Under the pieces are notes generated by a model, which ran no database searches, had not been told where the DNA came from, and worked only from the letters and a program-made list of their open reading frames with translations. From assembly GCA_948465545.1 (NCBI GenBank), contig CAOJXO010000002.1, positions 1 through 64,000 of the forward strand: a stretch of 64,000 nucleotides of DNA. The letters run 5' to 3'. The stretch comes from an uncultured Bacillota bacterium (GTDB taxonomy: Bacteria > Bacillota > Clostridia > Christensenellales > UBA1242). Below are positions 32,250 to 40,456 of this stretch, one piece after another; within the stretch, counting starts at the first letter, position 1; each line of letters begins with the position of its first letter. Position numbers and translations under genes: made by a program.

Positions 32250-33137
32250 ATGTCAGTAATTTCAATGAAACAACTTCTAGAAGCAGGCGTTCACTTCGGT
32301 CACCAAACAAGAAAGTGGAACCCTAAGATGAAAAAATATATTTTCACTGCAAGAAACGATATTCATATCATCAATCTAGAAGATACATCTGTTCTTGTTG
32401 ACAAGGCTTACTTATTTGTAAGAGATGTTGTTGCAAGCGGAAAAAGCGTTCTTTTTGTAGGAACTAAAAAACAAGCACAAGAAGCCATCAAAGAAGAGGC
32501 TGAAAGATGCGGAATGTTCTATGTGAACACTCGTTGGCTTGGCGGATGCCTTACCAATTTCAAGACAATCAAATCTAGAATTGAACGTCTTAACAAATTA
32601 AACCAAATGGAAAAGGTTGGTGAGTTTGACCTTCTTCCTAAGAAAGAGGTTACTCTTCTTAAAACTGAAAGAGATAAACTTGAGAAAAACCTTGGCGGTA
32701 TCAAGGAAATGAGAGAACTTCCTGGCGTAGTTTTCGTTGTTGACCCTTGTATCGAACACATTTGCGTTAAAGAATGTGTAAACCTTGGAATTCCTATGGT
32801 TGGACTTGTTGACACAAACGGTAACCCAGAGGGTATTGACTATGTTATCCCTGGTAACGATGACGCTATCCGTTCTGTTAAACTTATTGCAGGGGCAATC
32901 GCAGACGCTGTTATTGAAGCTAGAGAAGGGGTGTCAATGAAAAAAGAAGAATCTGTTGAAGAAGAGGCTATCGACCTTGAAAAAGCACTCACAGAAATGA
33001 AACCTAACCTTGACCTTGCTGAAGGTGGAGAAGAAAACAAGAAAAAACCTGCAAGAAAGAAACCTGCACCTAAAAAGAAAGAAGTAAAGAGCGAAACCGC
33101 TCAAGAAACAGCCGAAACCGCTAAAAAAGGAGAATAA
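32250..33137 (+). CDS. rpsB: Ribosomal protein uS2
   Basis: S2 is a small-subunit ribosomal protein. The start [20 protein letters not shown] is typical and a strong AAAGGAGG lies upstream, so earlier in-frame starts are rejected. The conserved W-L-G-G-C-L-T-N-F segment is near residues 95-103 and P-D-x-x... (V-V-D-P-C-I-E) near 163. The 295 residues include an extra C-terminal tail of about 60 residues, acidic then Lys/Pro/Ala-rich, beyond the usual S2 end. Confidence 0.97.
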   Translation: MSVISMKQLLEAGVHFGHQTRKWNPKMKKYIFTARNDIHIINLEDTSVLVDKAYLFVRDVVASGKSVLFVGTKKQAQEAIKEEAERCGMFYVNTRWLGGCLTNFKTIKSRIERLNKLNQMEKVGEFDLLPKKEVTLLKTERDKLEKNLGGIKEMRELPGVVFVVDPCIEHICVKECVNLGIPMVGLVDTNGNPEGIDYVIPGNDDAIRSVKLIAGAIADAVIEAREGVSMKKEESVEEEAIDLEKALTEMKPNLDLAEGGEENKKKPARKKPAPKKKEVKSETAQETAETAKKGE

Positions 33138-33139
33138 TT

Positions 33140-33790
33140 ATGAGTTTTACCGCTAAAGACGTTGCAGAACTTCGTGCTAGAACAAACGCAGGTATGATGG
33201 ACTGCAAAAAAGCATTAACTGAATGTAATGGAGATTTTGAGAAAGCCGCTGTTTGGCTTCGTGAAAAGGGTATCGCTGCTGCCGCTAAAAAGCAGGGCAG
33301 AATTGCAAGTGAAGGTGTTGTGTCTTCTTATATCCACATGGGCGGAAAGATTGGCGTTTTAGTCGAAATCAACTGCGAAACAGACTTTGTTGCAAAAACA
33401 GATCTCTTCCAAGAAATTGCAAGAAATATTGGTATGCAAATTGCTGCTGCAAACCCTAAATATGTTAGAGTGGAAGAAGTGCCAACTGCTGAACTTGAAA
33501 AAGAGAAAGAAATTCTTCGCGTTCAAGCCACAAACGAAGGCAAGCCAGCACAAATCATTGAAAAAATGGTTGAAGGCCGTGTTAAGAAATTCTATCAAGA
33601 CGTATGCCTTATGGAACAAACTTTCGTTAAAGATGGTAATATGACAATTACACAATATATCAATGAAATGACTCTTAAAATCGGCGAAAAAATTTCAATC
33701 AGACGTTTCGTAAGATATGAAATGGGTGAAGGTCTTGAAAAAAGACAAGATGACCTTGCTGAAGAAGTTGCAAAACAAATCAAAGGCTAA
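33140..33790 (+). CDS. tsf: Elongation factor Ts
   Basis: EF-Ts recycles EF-Tu by nucleotide exchange. The N-terminal UBA-like domain has [16 protein letters not shown] at about 11-26, and T-D-F-V-A-K-T-D lies near 81-88. At 216 residues it is shorter than the E. coli form (283) because the second core subdomain is reduced, as in several other bacteria. It follows rpsB by 2 nt and ends with a terminator. pyrH, the usual next gene, is not present. Confidence 0.96.
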   Translation: MSFTAKDVAELRARTNAGMMDCKKALTECNGDFEKAAVWLREKGIAAAAKKQGRIASEGVVSSYIHMGGKIGVLVEINCETDFVAKTDLFQEIARNIGMQIAAANPKYVRVEEVPTAELEKEKEILRVQATNEGKPAQIIEKMVEGRVKKFYQDVCLMEQTFVKDGNMTITQYINEMTLKIGEKISIRRFVRYEMGEGLEKRQDDLAEEVAKQIKG

Positions 33791-33810
33791 TAAAAAAATA
33801 AGATTTTTTT

Positions 33811-33835
33811 AAAGGTGGGTAATCCACCTTTTTTA
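33811..33835 (+). terminator. Terminator of rpsB-tsf
   Basis: AAAGGTGG (33811-33818) pairs with CCACCTTT (33824-33831), followed by T residues. Confidence 0.9.
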
Positions 33836-33860
33836 TTTCACTTTATTTTTATGTTTAATA

Positions 33861-33889
33861 TTGACAATAAAGTCGTTTTATTTTATACT
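33861..33889 (+). promoter_or_regulatory. Promoter of the 914-aa gene
   Basis: TTGACA (33861-33866), 17-bp spacer, TATACT (33884-33889): near-consensus, so the gene should be well transcribed. Confidence 0.85.
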
Positions 33890-33920
33890 TAATAGGTAAA
33901 AACATACTAAGGAGATTTTT

Positions 33921-36665
33921 ATGCCTAAGATTACTAAAACTCTTAACAATCTTGATATGCCTACTGAAGAGGAACTTCAAATTATTGATGAATACGTAAA
34001 CTCTAAACCAGAAGTAAAAAAGATGGTCGACTCTTTAAAAGATATTATGAGTCAGCATTTTTGTTTTGGTACTGAAGAAATAAAAGTGTATATCTATAAT
34101 ATCTGCAAAGACCTTGAAGATAAAACAGTGCAAGACTTTAATGCACTTTATACTGCTTTTGCTGAAAACGACATTAAAACCTTTGATAGCGATGAACGCA
34201 AAGGAATTGCTAGGGGAATTATCAATGACTCTATCGCACTTTATAAGAGTGAGAATGCCAAAATCAGTGAAGAGTTTATTGAGGTTTTAGAAGAGGCAAG
34301 AAGCCGTAATATTGACCCTTTCAAACTTGCAATCAAAACTAATATGAAAACTGCAAGCGTTGAAAAATTCAGCAACACCATATATGCACTTGCAGAAAAG
34401 AAATATGTTGATTCTAACGCCAAAACTGAAGAGTCTTTATTAAAAGGGGCTGAACTTAATGAGGTGTTAGAGCAATGTGCGTCACTTGCATTTAAAGCCA
34501 CCGAAGATGCTGTATCACAAATCCTTAGTCTTCTTAACGGACTGTTTTGGAATGAAGAGAAACAAGGGTATACCTATGATGTACGTGAAATAATTAGATC
34601 TGCACCTTCTATCCTTTTATCAAAACCAGAAGATATTGCAGAAACAATCGGAATGTTAGAACTTTTCTATGCTGAAGATGGCAAAGAGGCTTTGCTTGCA
34701 CGTATTAAAAGATCTCCATCGCTTCTTACAATCAATTTTACAAAGGTGTCAAAATTTGGGAAGGTATATGCAAGTGCCATTGAAAAAATTGTTGCACAAA
34801 AGAAAGAAAAAACTTCTACTCAGAAAAACACAGCCGTGTACGCTCAAGAAATATCCGACAAGTTTATTATGAATATCGACCACCTTACTCAAATTGAAAA
34901 ACTTAAACTTGAACATATTGAAGAAATTTCAGAAATCCTTACAAAATACCTTGGAGAAGATAATGCGGTTACCTGTATGCAGAATATGACTGTACTTTAC
35001 TCAAACCCTGCATTCTTAGAGTGTATGCTTGCTTCAATCGTGCAAGAGGAAGGACTTACTGGCTCTACCGAACTTAGGCAGTACTTTGTTAAAAATCCAT
35101 ATAGTGCACTTACTAAGGTGGAAATTAGTGCAGAGCAATCGGTAAGAAGAGGGGATCAAGAGGCTGATAATATTGAATTTAAGAAAGCCGAAAAAGAAAA
35201 GGTTGAAATAAAAGCATTCCCTAATGTATTTATTACAAACACTGAACTTGAAAAAATTAAAAAACGTGCTGGAAATCGCAATACTGGACTTACTCAAGAC
35301 CTTCTTGAAAAGATGAAAAAAACCGCAGAAGAAGCCGAGCGTAAGGCTAGGGAGGAGGCTGAGCGAATTGCCAGAGAACAGTCGGAAGCAGATGCACTTC
35401 GCAGACAAACCCGTAACGATGAACGCCGTAGAAAAAAAGAAGAAGAGAGAATGCGTAAAAGGTTAGCACGCTCGGGGGGGGGAGTTCAAAATCAACAACC
35501 AACCTTGGTTCAACCACAACCTTCACTTTCATCGGCGGAATTAACACTTGAAGAAAGACAGGAAATCCGACGAGGTAAAATTAAACTACCTGCACCACTT
35601 TCAGAAAATTATAACAAAAAAGATGTGTTAAGAATTTTATATGCCCCTATAATTGATGCTTTCACTGATAATGGATTTTATCCTAAAAACTTCCGTGGGT
35701 TCAATGAAATGTGTAAAGCCTATGAAAATCTCGTTGAAGGTTTAGAGGTTTCTCGATCAACCTATAACTCAATATGCACTTTAAACGCACATCTTAAAGC
35801 CCTTACTTATGACTTTATTAGTCAAGACAAGTATTCAAACTTACTTGACCGCATAGTTAAAGTTGATACAAACGGACAATGCGAACTTAGCAAAATAATT
35901 GACGAAGCCCAAACAGTGCTTAACACAGCACAAGAAAATGAAAAATATTATTCCCGAGCAATGAAAGCAATGAACGATTGTGTTAAACGTTCTAAAGACG
36001 GATTAATAGAAGAAATCAACACTGAGGAAAATCTTTTCTTGAAATACATTACATTCAGGACAAACCTTGCAAGTTATATTGACTCTCTTGAGGATACGGC
36101 AGAAGAGTTCTTTGGAAAAGAATATGAGAAAATCTTTTTCAATAAAGAAAGAGAGGGTGCTCTACAAAATATAGTTAATTTAATTCAAGAAAACTTAAAT
36201 CCTAAAAGTTACAATGCTTTAATTATTGATATTTATACTAATGACTATTTTAAAATAATATTTGACGAACTTTTTAACAAAGAGATTTTAAGTGTCACTG
36301 ATGAAACTGAAAAAAATAGCCGTGGTACTGAATCTGTTGTAAAGCGACAGATACGAATTTCTGCTACAAAATGTACTGCTGTTGGCATAGATAGAGATTT
36401 AGTTCTAAAATTCTGTGAACTTTATAAAAACCTCAACCATTTTGCATTGTTTAAATGTGACAAACTTGGCATCTTTATAGAAGAAGGCAATGTCTTAAAT
36501 TTTACCTACAAGGATGATAAAAAGTCTGGAGAATTACAATATATGGATATTGCTCCAAATAGTGACAAGTATACTGGACTTCCTCCTTTGGCCTTATTTT
36601 CAAGCCTTCGTCAAGAATACACAGTAAAAAATAACAACGATGAAGGGGATGGCGAAAACAATTAA
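33921..36665 (+). CDS. Large protein of unknown function (914 aa) with an internal G9 tract
   Basis: I cannot assign this protein. It lacks a signal peptide and membrane segments. Residues 1-420 look like helical repeats; the stretch around 220-300 (A-P-S-I-L-L-S-K-P-E-D... then S-P-S-L-L-T-I-N-F...) resembles mTERF-type helical repeats. Residues about 455-515 are a charged Glu/Arg/Lys coiled coil, followed by a Gly/Gln/Pro linker. Residues 565-895 form a second mainly helical region. A G9 tract at codons 518-521 would cause truncation if it slipped. AAGGAG and a strong promoter precede it. It occupies the place where pyrH normally lies. Confidence 0.7.
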   Translation: MPKITKTLNNLDMPTEEELQIIDEYVNSKPEVKKMVDSLKDIMSQHFCFGTEEIKVYIYNICKDLEDKTVQDFNALYTAFAENDIKTFDSDERKGIARGIINDSIALYKSENAKISEEFIEVLEEARSRNIDPFKLAIKTNMKTASVEKFSNTIYALAEKKYVDSNAKTEESLLKGAELNEVLEQCASLAFKATEDAVSQILSLLNGLFWNEEKQGYTYDVREIIRSAPSILLSKPEDIAETIGMLELFYAEDGKEALLARIKRSPSLLTINFTKVSKFGKVYASAIEKIVAQKKEKTSTQKNTAVYAQEISDKFIMNIDHLTQIEKLKLEHIEEISEILTKYLGEDNAVTCMQNMTVLYSNPAFLECMLASIVQEEGLTGSTELRQYFVKNPYSALTKVEISAEQSVRRGDQEADNIEFKKAEKEKVEIKAFPNVFITNTELEKIKKRAGNRNTGLTQDLLEKMKKTAEEAERKAREEAERIAREQSEADALRRQTRNDERRRKKEEERMRKRLARSGGGVQNQQPTLVQPQPSLSSAELTLEERQEIRRGKIKLPAPLSENYNKKDVLRILYAPIIDAFTDNGFYPKNFRGFNEMCKAYENLVEGLEVSRSTYNSICTLNAHLKALTYDFISQDKYSNLLDRIVKVDTNGQCELSKIIDEAQTVLNTAQENEKYYSRAMKAMNDCVKRSKDGLIEEINTEENLFLKYITFRTNLASYIDSLEDTAEEFFGKEYEKIFFNKEREGALQNIVNLIQENLNPKSYNALIIDIYTNDYFKIIFDELFNKEILSVTDETEKNSRGTESVVKRQIRISATKCTAVGIDRDLVLKFCELYKNLNHFALFKCDKLGIFIEEGNVLNFTYKDDKKSGELQYMDIAPNSDKYTGLPPLALFSSLRQEYTVKNNNDEGDGENN
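35474..35482 (+). repeat. G9 homopolymer inside a coding region
   Basis: Nine consecutive G lie in the codons for Ser-Gly-Gly-Gly of the 914-aa protein. Loss of one G leads to a stop after about 20 further codons, and gain of one to a stop after about 25. Confidence 0.9.
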
Positions 36666-36667
36666 AT

Positions 36668-36694
36668 AAAAGGCGATAACTATCGCCTTTTTTG
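36668..36694 (+). terminator. Terminator of the 914-aa gene
   Basis: AAAAGGCGAT and ATCGCCTTTT form a stem around an AACT loop, followed by T residues. Confidence 0.88.
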
Positions 36695-36787
36695 TTGCCC
36701 TCATTGTTGTAATTTGTCTAAAATTAATAAACCATGCAACTTAAATTAATTTTGAAGCATATTTCTTAATAGAAAGCCTCAAAAACA

Positions 36788-36816
36788 TTTGCAAAAAAGC
36801 ATCTTTTATTGTAAAC
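36788..36816 (+). promoter_or_regulatory. Promoter of frr-uppS-cdsA-rseP
   Basis: TTGCAA (36788-36793), 17-bp spacer, TAAACT (36811-36816). Confidence 0.7.
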
Positions 36817-36837
36817 TTGTTTGCAAGGAGTTTACTT

Positions 36838-37404
36838 ATGCAAAATGATATTGATGAAATCTTAATGTCTTGTCAAGAGGAACTTGATAAAGCCTGCAAC
36901 CATCAAAAAAATGAATACCTTGTTATTCGTGCGGGTAGGGCTAACCCTCATATTCTCGATAAAATCTATATCGATTATTATGGCGTTCCTACACCTCTTA
37001 ATCAAATGGCAAGTATTTCAGTACCTGAAGCAAGAATCCTTGCTATTTCTGTTTGGGATGCAACCCAAATTAAGAATGTTGTAAAAGCGATTGCCGCTTC
37101 TGATATTGGAATTACACCAAATGACGATGGAAAAATTATTAGACTTATTTTTCCTATGCTTACTGAAGAGCGTAGACGTGAAATTGTTAAAAACGTTAAG
37201 AAAATAAGTGAGGATACTAAGGTTGCTATTCGCGGTGCAAGACGTGACGCTATGGATATGCTTAAAGATCTTCAAAAAGAGGGTGCTATATCTGAAGACG
37301 AACTTGCCTCTGCAGAAAAGGAAGTACAAAAACTTATTGACATTTATGGTGACAAGATAGAAGATGCTTGTAAGGCAAAAGAAAAAGAAATCATGGAGGT
37401 ATAG
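36838..37404 (+). CDS. frr: Ribosome recycling factor
   Basis: RRF splits the ribosome after termination together with EF-G. The 188 residues contain the typical R-A-G-R-A-N-P-H-I-L-D segment near 32-42, the T-P-L-N-Q-M-A-S-I-S-V-P-E-A-R block at about 52-66, and P-M-L-T-E-E-R-R-R-E-I-V-K near 104-116. The start is the ATG at 36838, with CAAGGAG upstream. The expected neighbour pyrH is missing. Confidence 0.97.
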   Translation: MQNDIDEILMSCQEELDKACNHQKNEYLVIRAGRANPHILDKIYIDYYGVPTPLNQMASISVPEARILAISVWDATQIKNVVKAIAASDIGITPNDDGKIIRLIFPMLTEERRREIVKNVKKISEDTKVAIRGARRDAMDMLKDLQKEGAISEDELASAEKEVQKLIDIYGDKIEDACKAKEKEIMEV

Positions 37405-37451
37405 CCAAATTTCTTAATCCATGTTTTTAGGTTAAAAACAAGGAGTTTTAA

Positions 37452-38156
37452 ATGTTAAAAAATAAGACAATAAAAAACTTACCAACACATATCGGAATTA
37501 TTATGGATGGCAATGGTAGATGGGCAACAAACCAAGGTCTTCCTCGCAACATGGGACACAAAGAGGGGATTAATGCAGTAGATCGTACCATTGACGCTTT
37601 GATAAAGTTGAAGGTAAAGTTTGTAACATTTTTTGCTTTTTCTACTGAAAATTGGAAAAGAAGTAAAGATGAAATTGACGGGATTTTTAACCTAACACGT
37701 GAGTATCTTAAAACCAAAAAAGACAAATTTATAAATCGAGGCATTAAACTTACCACAATCGGTGAATTATCAAAGTTTCCTAAGGACTTACAAAATGAAC
37801 TTACCTCTATGAAAAAGGAAACAAAAAATAATGATAAAATTATTGTTAACCTTGCACTTAACTATGGTGGACGTAATGAAATTGTTAGGGCAGTGAATAA
37901 TATTATCGCTTCAGGGAAACAAACTGTAAGTGAAGAAGAGTTTGCAACTTATCTTGACACAACTTCCATCCCTGACCCTGATTTTATTATAAGAACAAGT
38001 GGAGAAGAAAGGGTATCAAACTTCATGCTCTATCAAATGGCATATTCAGAATTTTATTTTCCGTCTGTTTTATGGCCAGATTTTAACGAAAGACACCTGC
38101 GTAAAGCATTGAAAGTTTATTCAAAGCGAAAACGCAGATTTGGAGGAATAAAATGA
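37452..38156 (+). CDS. uppS: Isoprenyl transferase (undecaprenyl diphosphate synthase)
   Basis: It builds the C55 lipid carrier for cell-wall synthesis. The catalytic M-D-G-N-G-R-W-A motif is at 18-25 (Asp19), the F-A-F-S-T-E-N-W segment is near 58-65, and the C-terminal I-I-R-T-S-G-E-E-R-V-S-N-F-M-L-Y-Q block is present. The 234-residue length is normal. AAGGAG precedes it, and its stop overlaps the cdsA start. Confidence 0.96.
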   Translation: MLKNKTIKNLPTHIGIIMDGNGRWATNQGLPRNMGHKEGINAVDRTIDALIKLKVKFVTFFAFSTENWKRSKDEIDGIFNLTREYLKTKKDKFINRGIKLTTIGELSKFPKDLQNELTSMKKETKNNDKIIVNLALNYGGRNEIVRAVNNIIASGKQTVSEEEFATYLDTTSIPDPDFIIRTSGEERVSNFMLYQMAYSEFYFPSVLWPDFNERHLRKALKVYSKRKRRFGGIK

Positions 38157-39124
38157 AAAAACGACTTTTAACATCTTTAGAAATAGTTTTAGTTTTGGCA
38201 CTTGCTTTTGTGCTTAAAATTTTAGTTTCTGACTATTTCTTTGATGCACTTATTTTACTTGTTGCTTGCTTCGCAGCATTTGAAACATCTAAAATGTTTA
38301 CAAAAATGGGTAAATATAACCTTACTTATCTTGCAACATTCTTTCCTATAATTTTGCTTGTATCAAACCTTGTTGGTATGGCATATGATGCAACCATCGG
38401 ACTTACTTTTACACTTCTTATTGATATTGCTCTTATTGTTGTATTCTTTGGAATTGCTTTCTTATGGACTTCTTTCAACAGAAAAAAATCTTTGAATGAA
38501 ATGAAGATCAGAAAGGTCAGCAAAGAAATTACTTTGACTAGATATTCATTCAACAAGGCATTCAATACTGCCGTTACCTTTATCTACCCAAGTTTTCTTT
38601 TAATGTTTATGACTATCTTGAACCACTTAGACAGCCTCACTTCAACATTTGCAAATATGGACAAGTTTGGTGGATACCTTTCTCTTACTGTTTTAATTTT
38701 TATGTTTTTAATACCAATATTTACTGACACTTTTGCATATATTACTGGTGGGCTTATCGGTGGCAAAAAACTTGCCCCTAAAATTAGTCCAAACAAAACT
38801 ATAGCGGGTGCAGTAGGCGGAACTATTTGGTGCGTTTTACTTTCTGTTTGTGTTTACCTCATCTTAAATGCAATCAATCCTATCTATACCGCATTCTCAG
38901 TGGCTGGTTTCCAATTCTGGCATATTCTTTTAATTTCACTTTTTGGCTCTATTATCTGCCAACTTGGTGACTTGTTTGAGTCTTTCCTTAAACGCAAGGC
39001 AGAAATTAAAGATAGTGGCAAAATCTTCCCAGGACACGGTGGAATGCTTGATAGATTTGATTCTTATATATTCGTTGCACCATATCTTCTTCTTGCATTT
39101 GGAATTTTAGTTCTTGTAATTTAA
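38153..39124 (+). CDS. cdsA: Phosphatidate cytidylyltransferase
   Basis: CdsA makes CDP-diacylglycerol, the precursor of phospholipids. The 323-residue membrane protein has about eight hydrophobic helices, the S-P-N-K-T-I-A-G-A-V-G-G motif near 211-222, and the family signature near the C-terminus (S-G-K-I-F-P-G-H-G-G-M-L-D-R-F-D-S at about 285-301). It overlaps uppS by 4 nt. dxr, often next, is absent and rseP follows. Confidence 0.94.
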   Translation: MKKRLLTSLEIVLVLALAFVLKILVSDYFFDALILLVACFAAFETSKMFTKMGKYNLTYLATFFPIILLVSNLVGMAYDATIGLTFTLLIDIALIVVFFGIAFLWTSFNRKKSLNEMKIRKVSKEITLTRYSFNKAFNTAVTFIYPSFLLMFMTILNHLDSLTSTFANMDKFGGYLSLTVLIFMFLIPIFTDTFAYITGGLIGGKKLAPKISPNKTIAGAVGGTIWCVLLSVCVYLILNAINPIYTAFSVAGFQFWHILLISLFGSIICQLGDLFESFLKRKAEIKDSGKIFPGHGGMLDRFDSYIFVAPYLLLAFGILVLVI

Positions 39125-39142
39125 TTTTTCTTGAGGAGAGTT

Positions 39143-40447
39143 ATGATAATCCTTTATATCTTGCTTGCAATAGTGGTGTTACTTTTCATGGTGCTTATTC
39201 ATGAACTTGGTCACTATGTTGCAGGTAGAATTTTAAAATTTAAAATTGAAGAGTTTTCAATAGGTTTTGGTAAAGCCATTTTTTCCAAAACGAATAAACG
39301 GGGAGAGAAAATCTCTTTAAGGATTTTCCCTCTTGGTGGCTATTGTGCATTTGCAGGGGAAGACGGAAATGATAAAGATGGTAATCCTGCAAAAACTAAG
39401 GATGCTTTCACAAATCAAAGACCTTGGAAACGCATTATTGTATTTTTAGCAGGCGTCACTTTTAACTTTTTGACAGCCATTATTTTCTCATTCATTTTGC
39501 TTATAAGTGTAGGCTATGATATTCCTCGATATGACAGCACTATCACTCTTAATAATGTTGTAAGTTATGAAATGGCTGATGGATATAATCCAGAGATAAA
39601 CACTCTTCAAAAAGATGATGTCGTTTTCTATGTGAACGATATAAAAATTGACTTTGCTTATAGTTATAACTTTACCGACCTTGTTGAAATGGAAGTGCAT
39701 AAACTTGAAGCGTGGCTTAATGAAGAGCCAGCAGAGGGGGAGGCAAAGCACGAATTTAAAGATCACGCACCTGTCAAATACTCCGTAAGACGTAATGGAG
39801 AAATGATTGATGTTGATATGTATTTTACCAAAGTAACATATCTCCTATTTGATTCAGAAGGTAAACCTGTTTATGAATATGAACGTGACGAAAACGGAAA
39901 TATTCTCAAAGATGAAAATGGTGCAAACAAGTTTAAGTTAGATGAATCAGGCAATAAAATTCAACAAAAAAATACAGCGTATGCTTTAGGCGGATATGTA
40001 GATGTAGACGCAAGTGGCAATATGACACTTTCTTACCTTCACTATGAGCCTTATAAACATTCTTTTGTTGAGGCTCTTGCAAGATGTATTCCTTTCGCTT
40101 TTGGACTTGCTTGGGTTGTGCTTAAGAGTTTATGGATGCTTATCACTTTCCAAGTAAACATCAGCCAAATCGGAGGCCCTATTACAACAATCGCAACTAT
40201 CGCATCTGTTACTCAACAAAATATGGCAAACCTGCTTGTTTTAATACCTCTAATTTCGGCAAACCTAGCCGTGTTTAATATTCTTCCTATTCCAGCACTG
40301 GATGGTGCACACGTAGTTTTCACTGTTATAGAGTGGATACGTAGAAAGCCTATCAAGCGGGAAGTGGAGAATATGATTCATAGTATCGGTCTAATGGTAC
40401 TATTTGGACTTGTAATATTGATTGACATACTGCATTTTGTGTTGTAA
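39143..40447 (+). CDS. rseP: RseP/RasP-type site-2 intramembrane metalloprotease
   Basis: The enzyme cleaves transmembrane substrates such as anti-sigma factors. H-E-L-G-H at 20-24 binds zinc in the first helix, and the second active-site motif (N-I-L-P-I-P-A-L-D-G-A-H) is near 376-387. The segment about 115-295 between them, where the PDZ domain sits, is long and diverged, with a hydrophilic D-E-N-G-rich insertion near 250-275. The ATG at 39143 has GAGGAGA upstream; an in-frame start at 39131 does not. The polC-like gene promoter lies within its last codons. Confidence 0.93.
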   Translation: MIILYILLAIVVLLFMVLIHELGHYVAGRILKFKIEEFSIGFGKAIFSKTNKRGEKISLRIFPLGGYCAFAGEDGNDKDGNPAKTKDAFTNQRPWKRIIVFLAGVTFNFLTAIIFSFILLISVGYDIPRYDSTITLNNVVSYEMADGYNPEINTLQKDDVVFYVNDIKIDFAYSYNFTDLVEMEVHKLEAWLNEEPAEGEAKHEFKDHAPVKYSVRRNGEMIDVDMYFTKVTYLLFDSEGKPVYEYERDENGNILKDENGANKFKLDESGNKIQQKNTAYALGGYVDVDASGNMTLSYLHYEPYKHSFVEALARCIPFAFGLAWVVLKSLWMLITFQVNISQIGGPITTIATIASVTQQNMANLLVLIPLISANLAVFNILPIPALDGAHVVFTVIEWIRRKPIKREVENMIHSIGLMVLFGLVILIDILHFVL

Positions 40448-40450
40448 AAT
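40422..40450 (+). promoter_or_regulatory. Sigma-A promoter of the polC-like gene (leaderless)
   Basis: TTGACA (40422-40427), 17-bp spacer, TAAAAT (40445-40450), then 6 nt and the ATG at 40457. It overlaps the rseP stop codon. No Shine-Dalgarno sequence is present. Confidence 0.8.
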
Positions 40451-40456
40451 GTTAAT

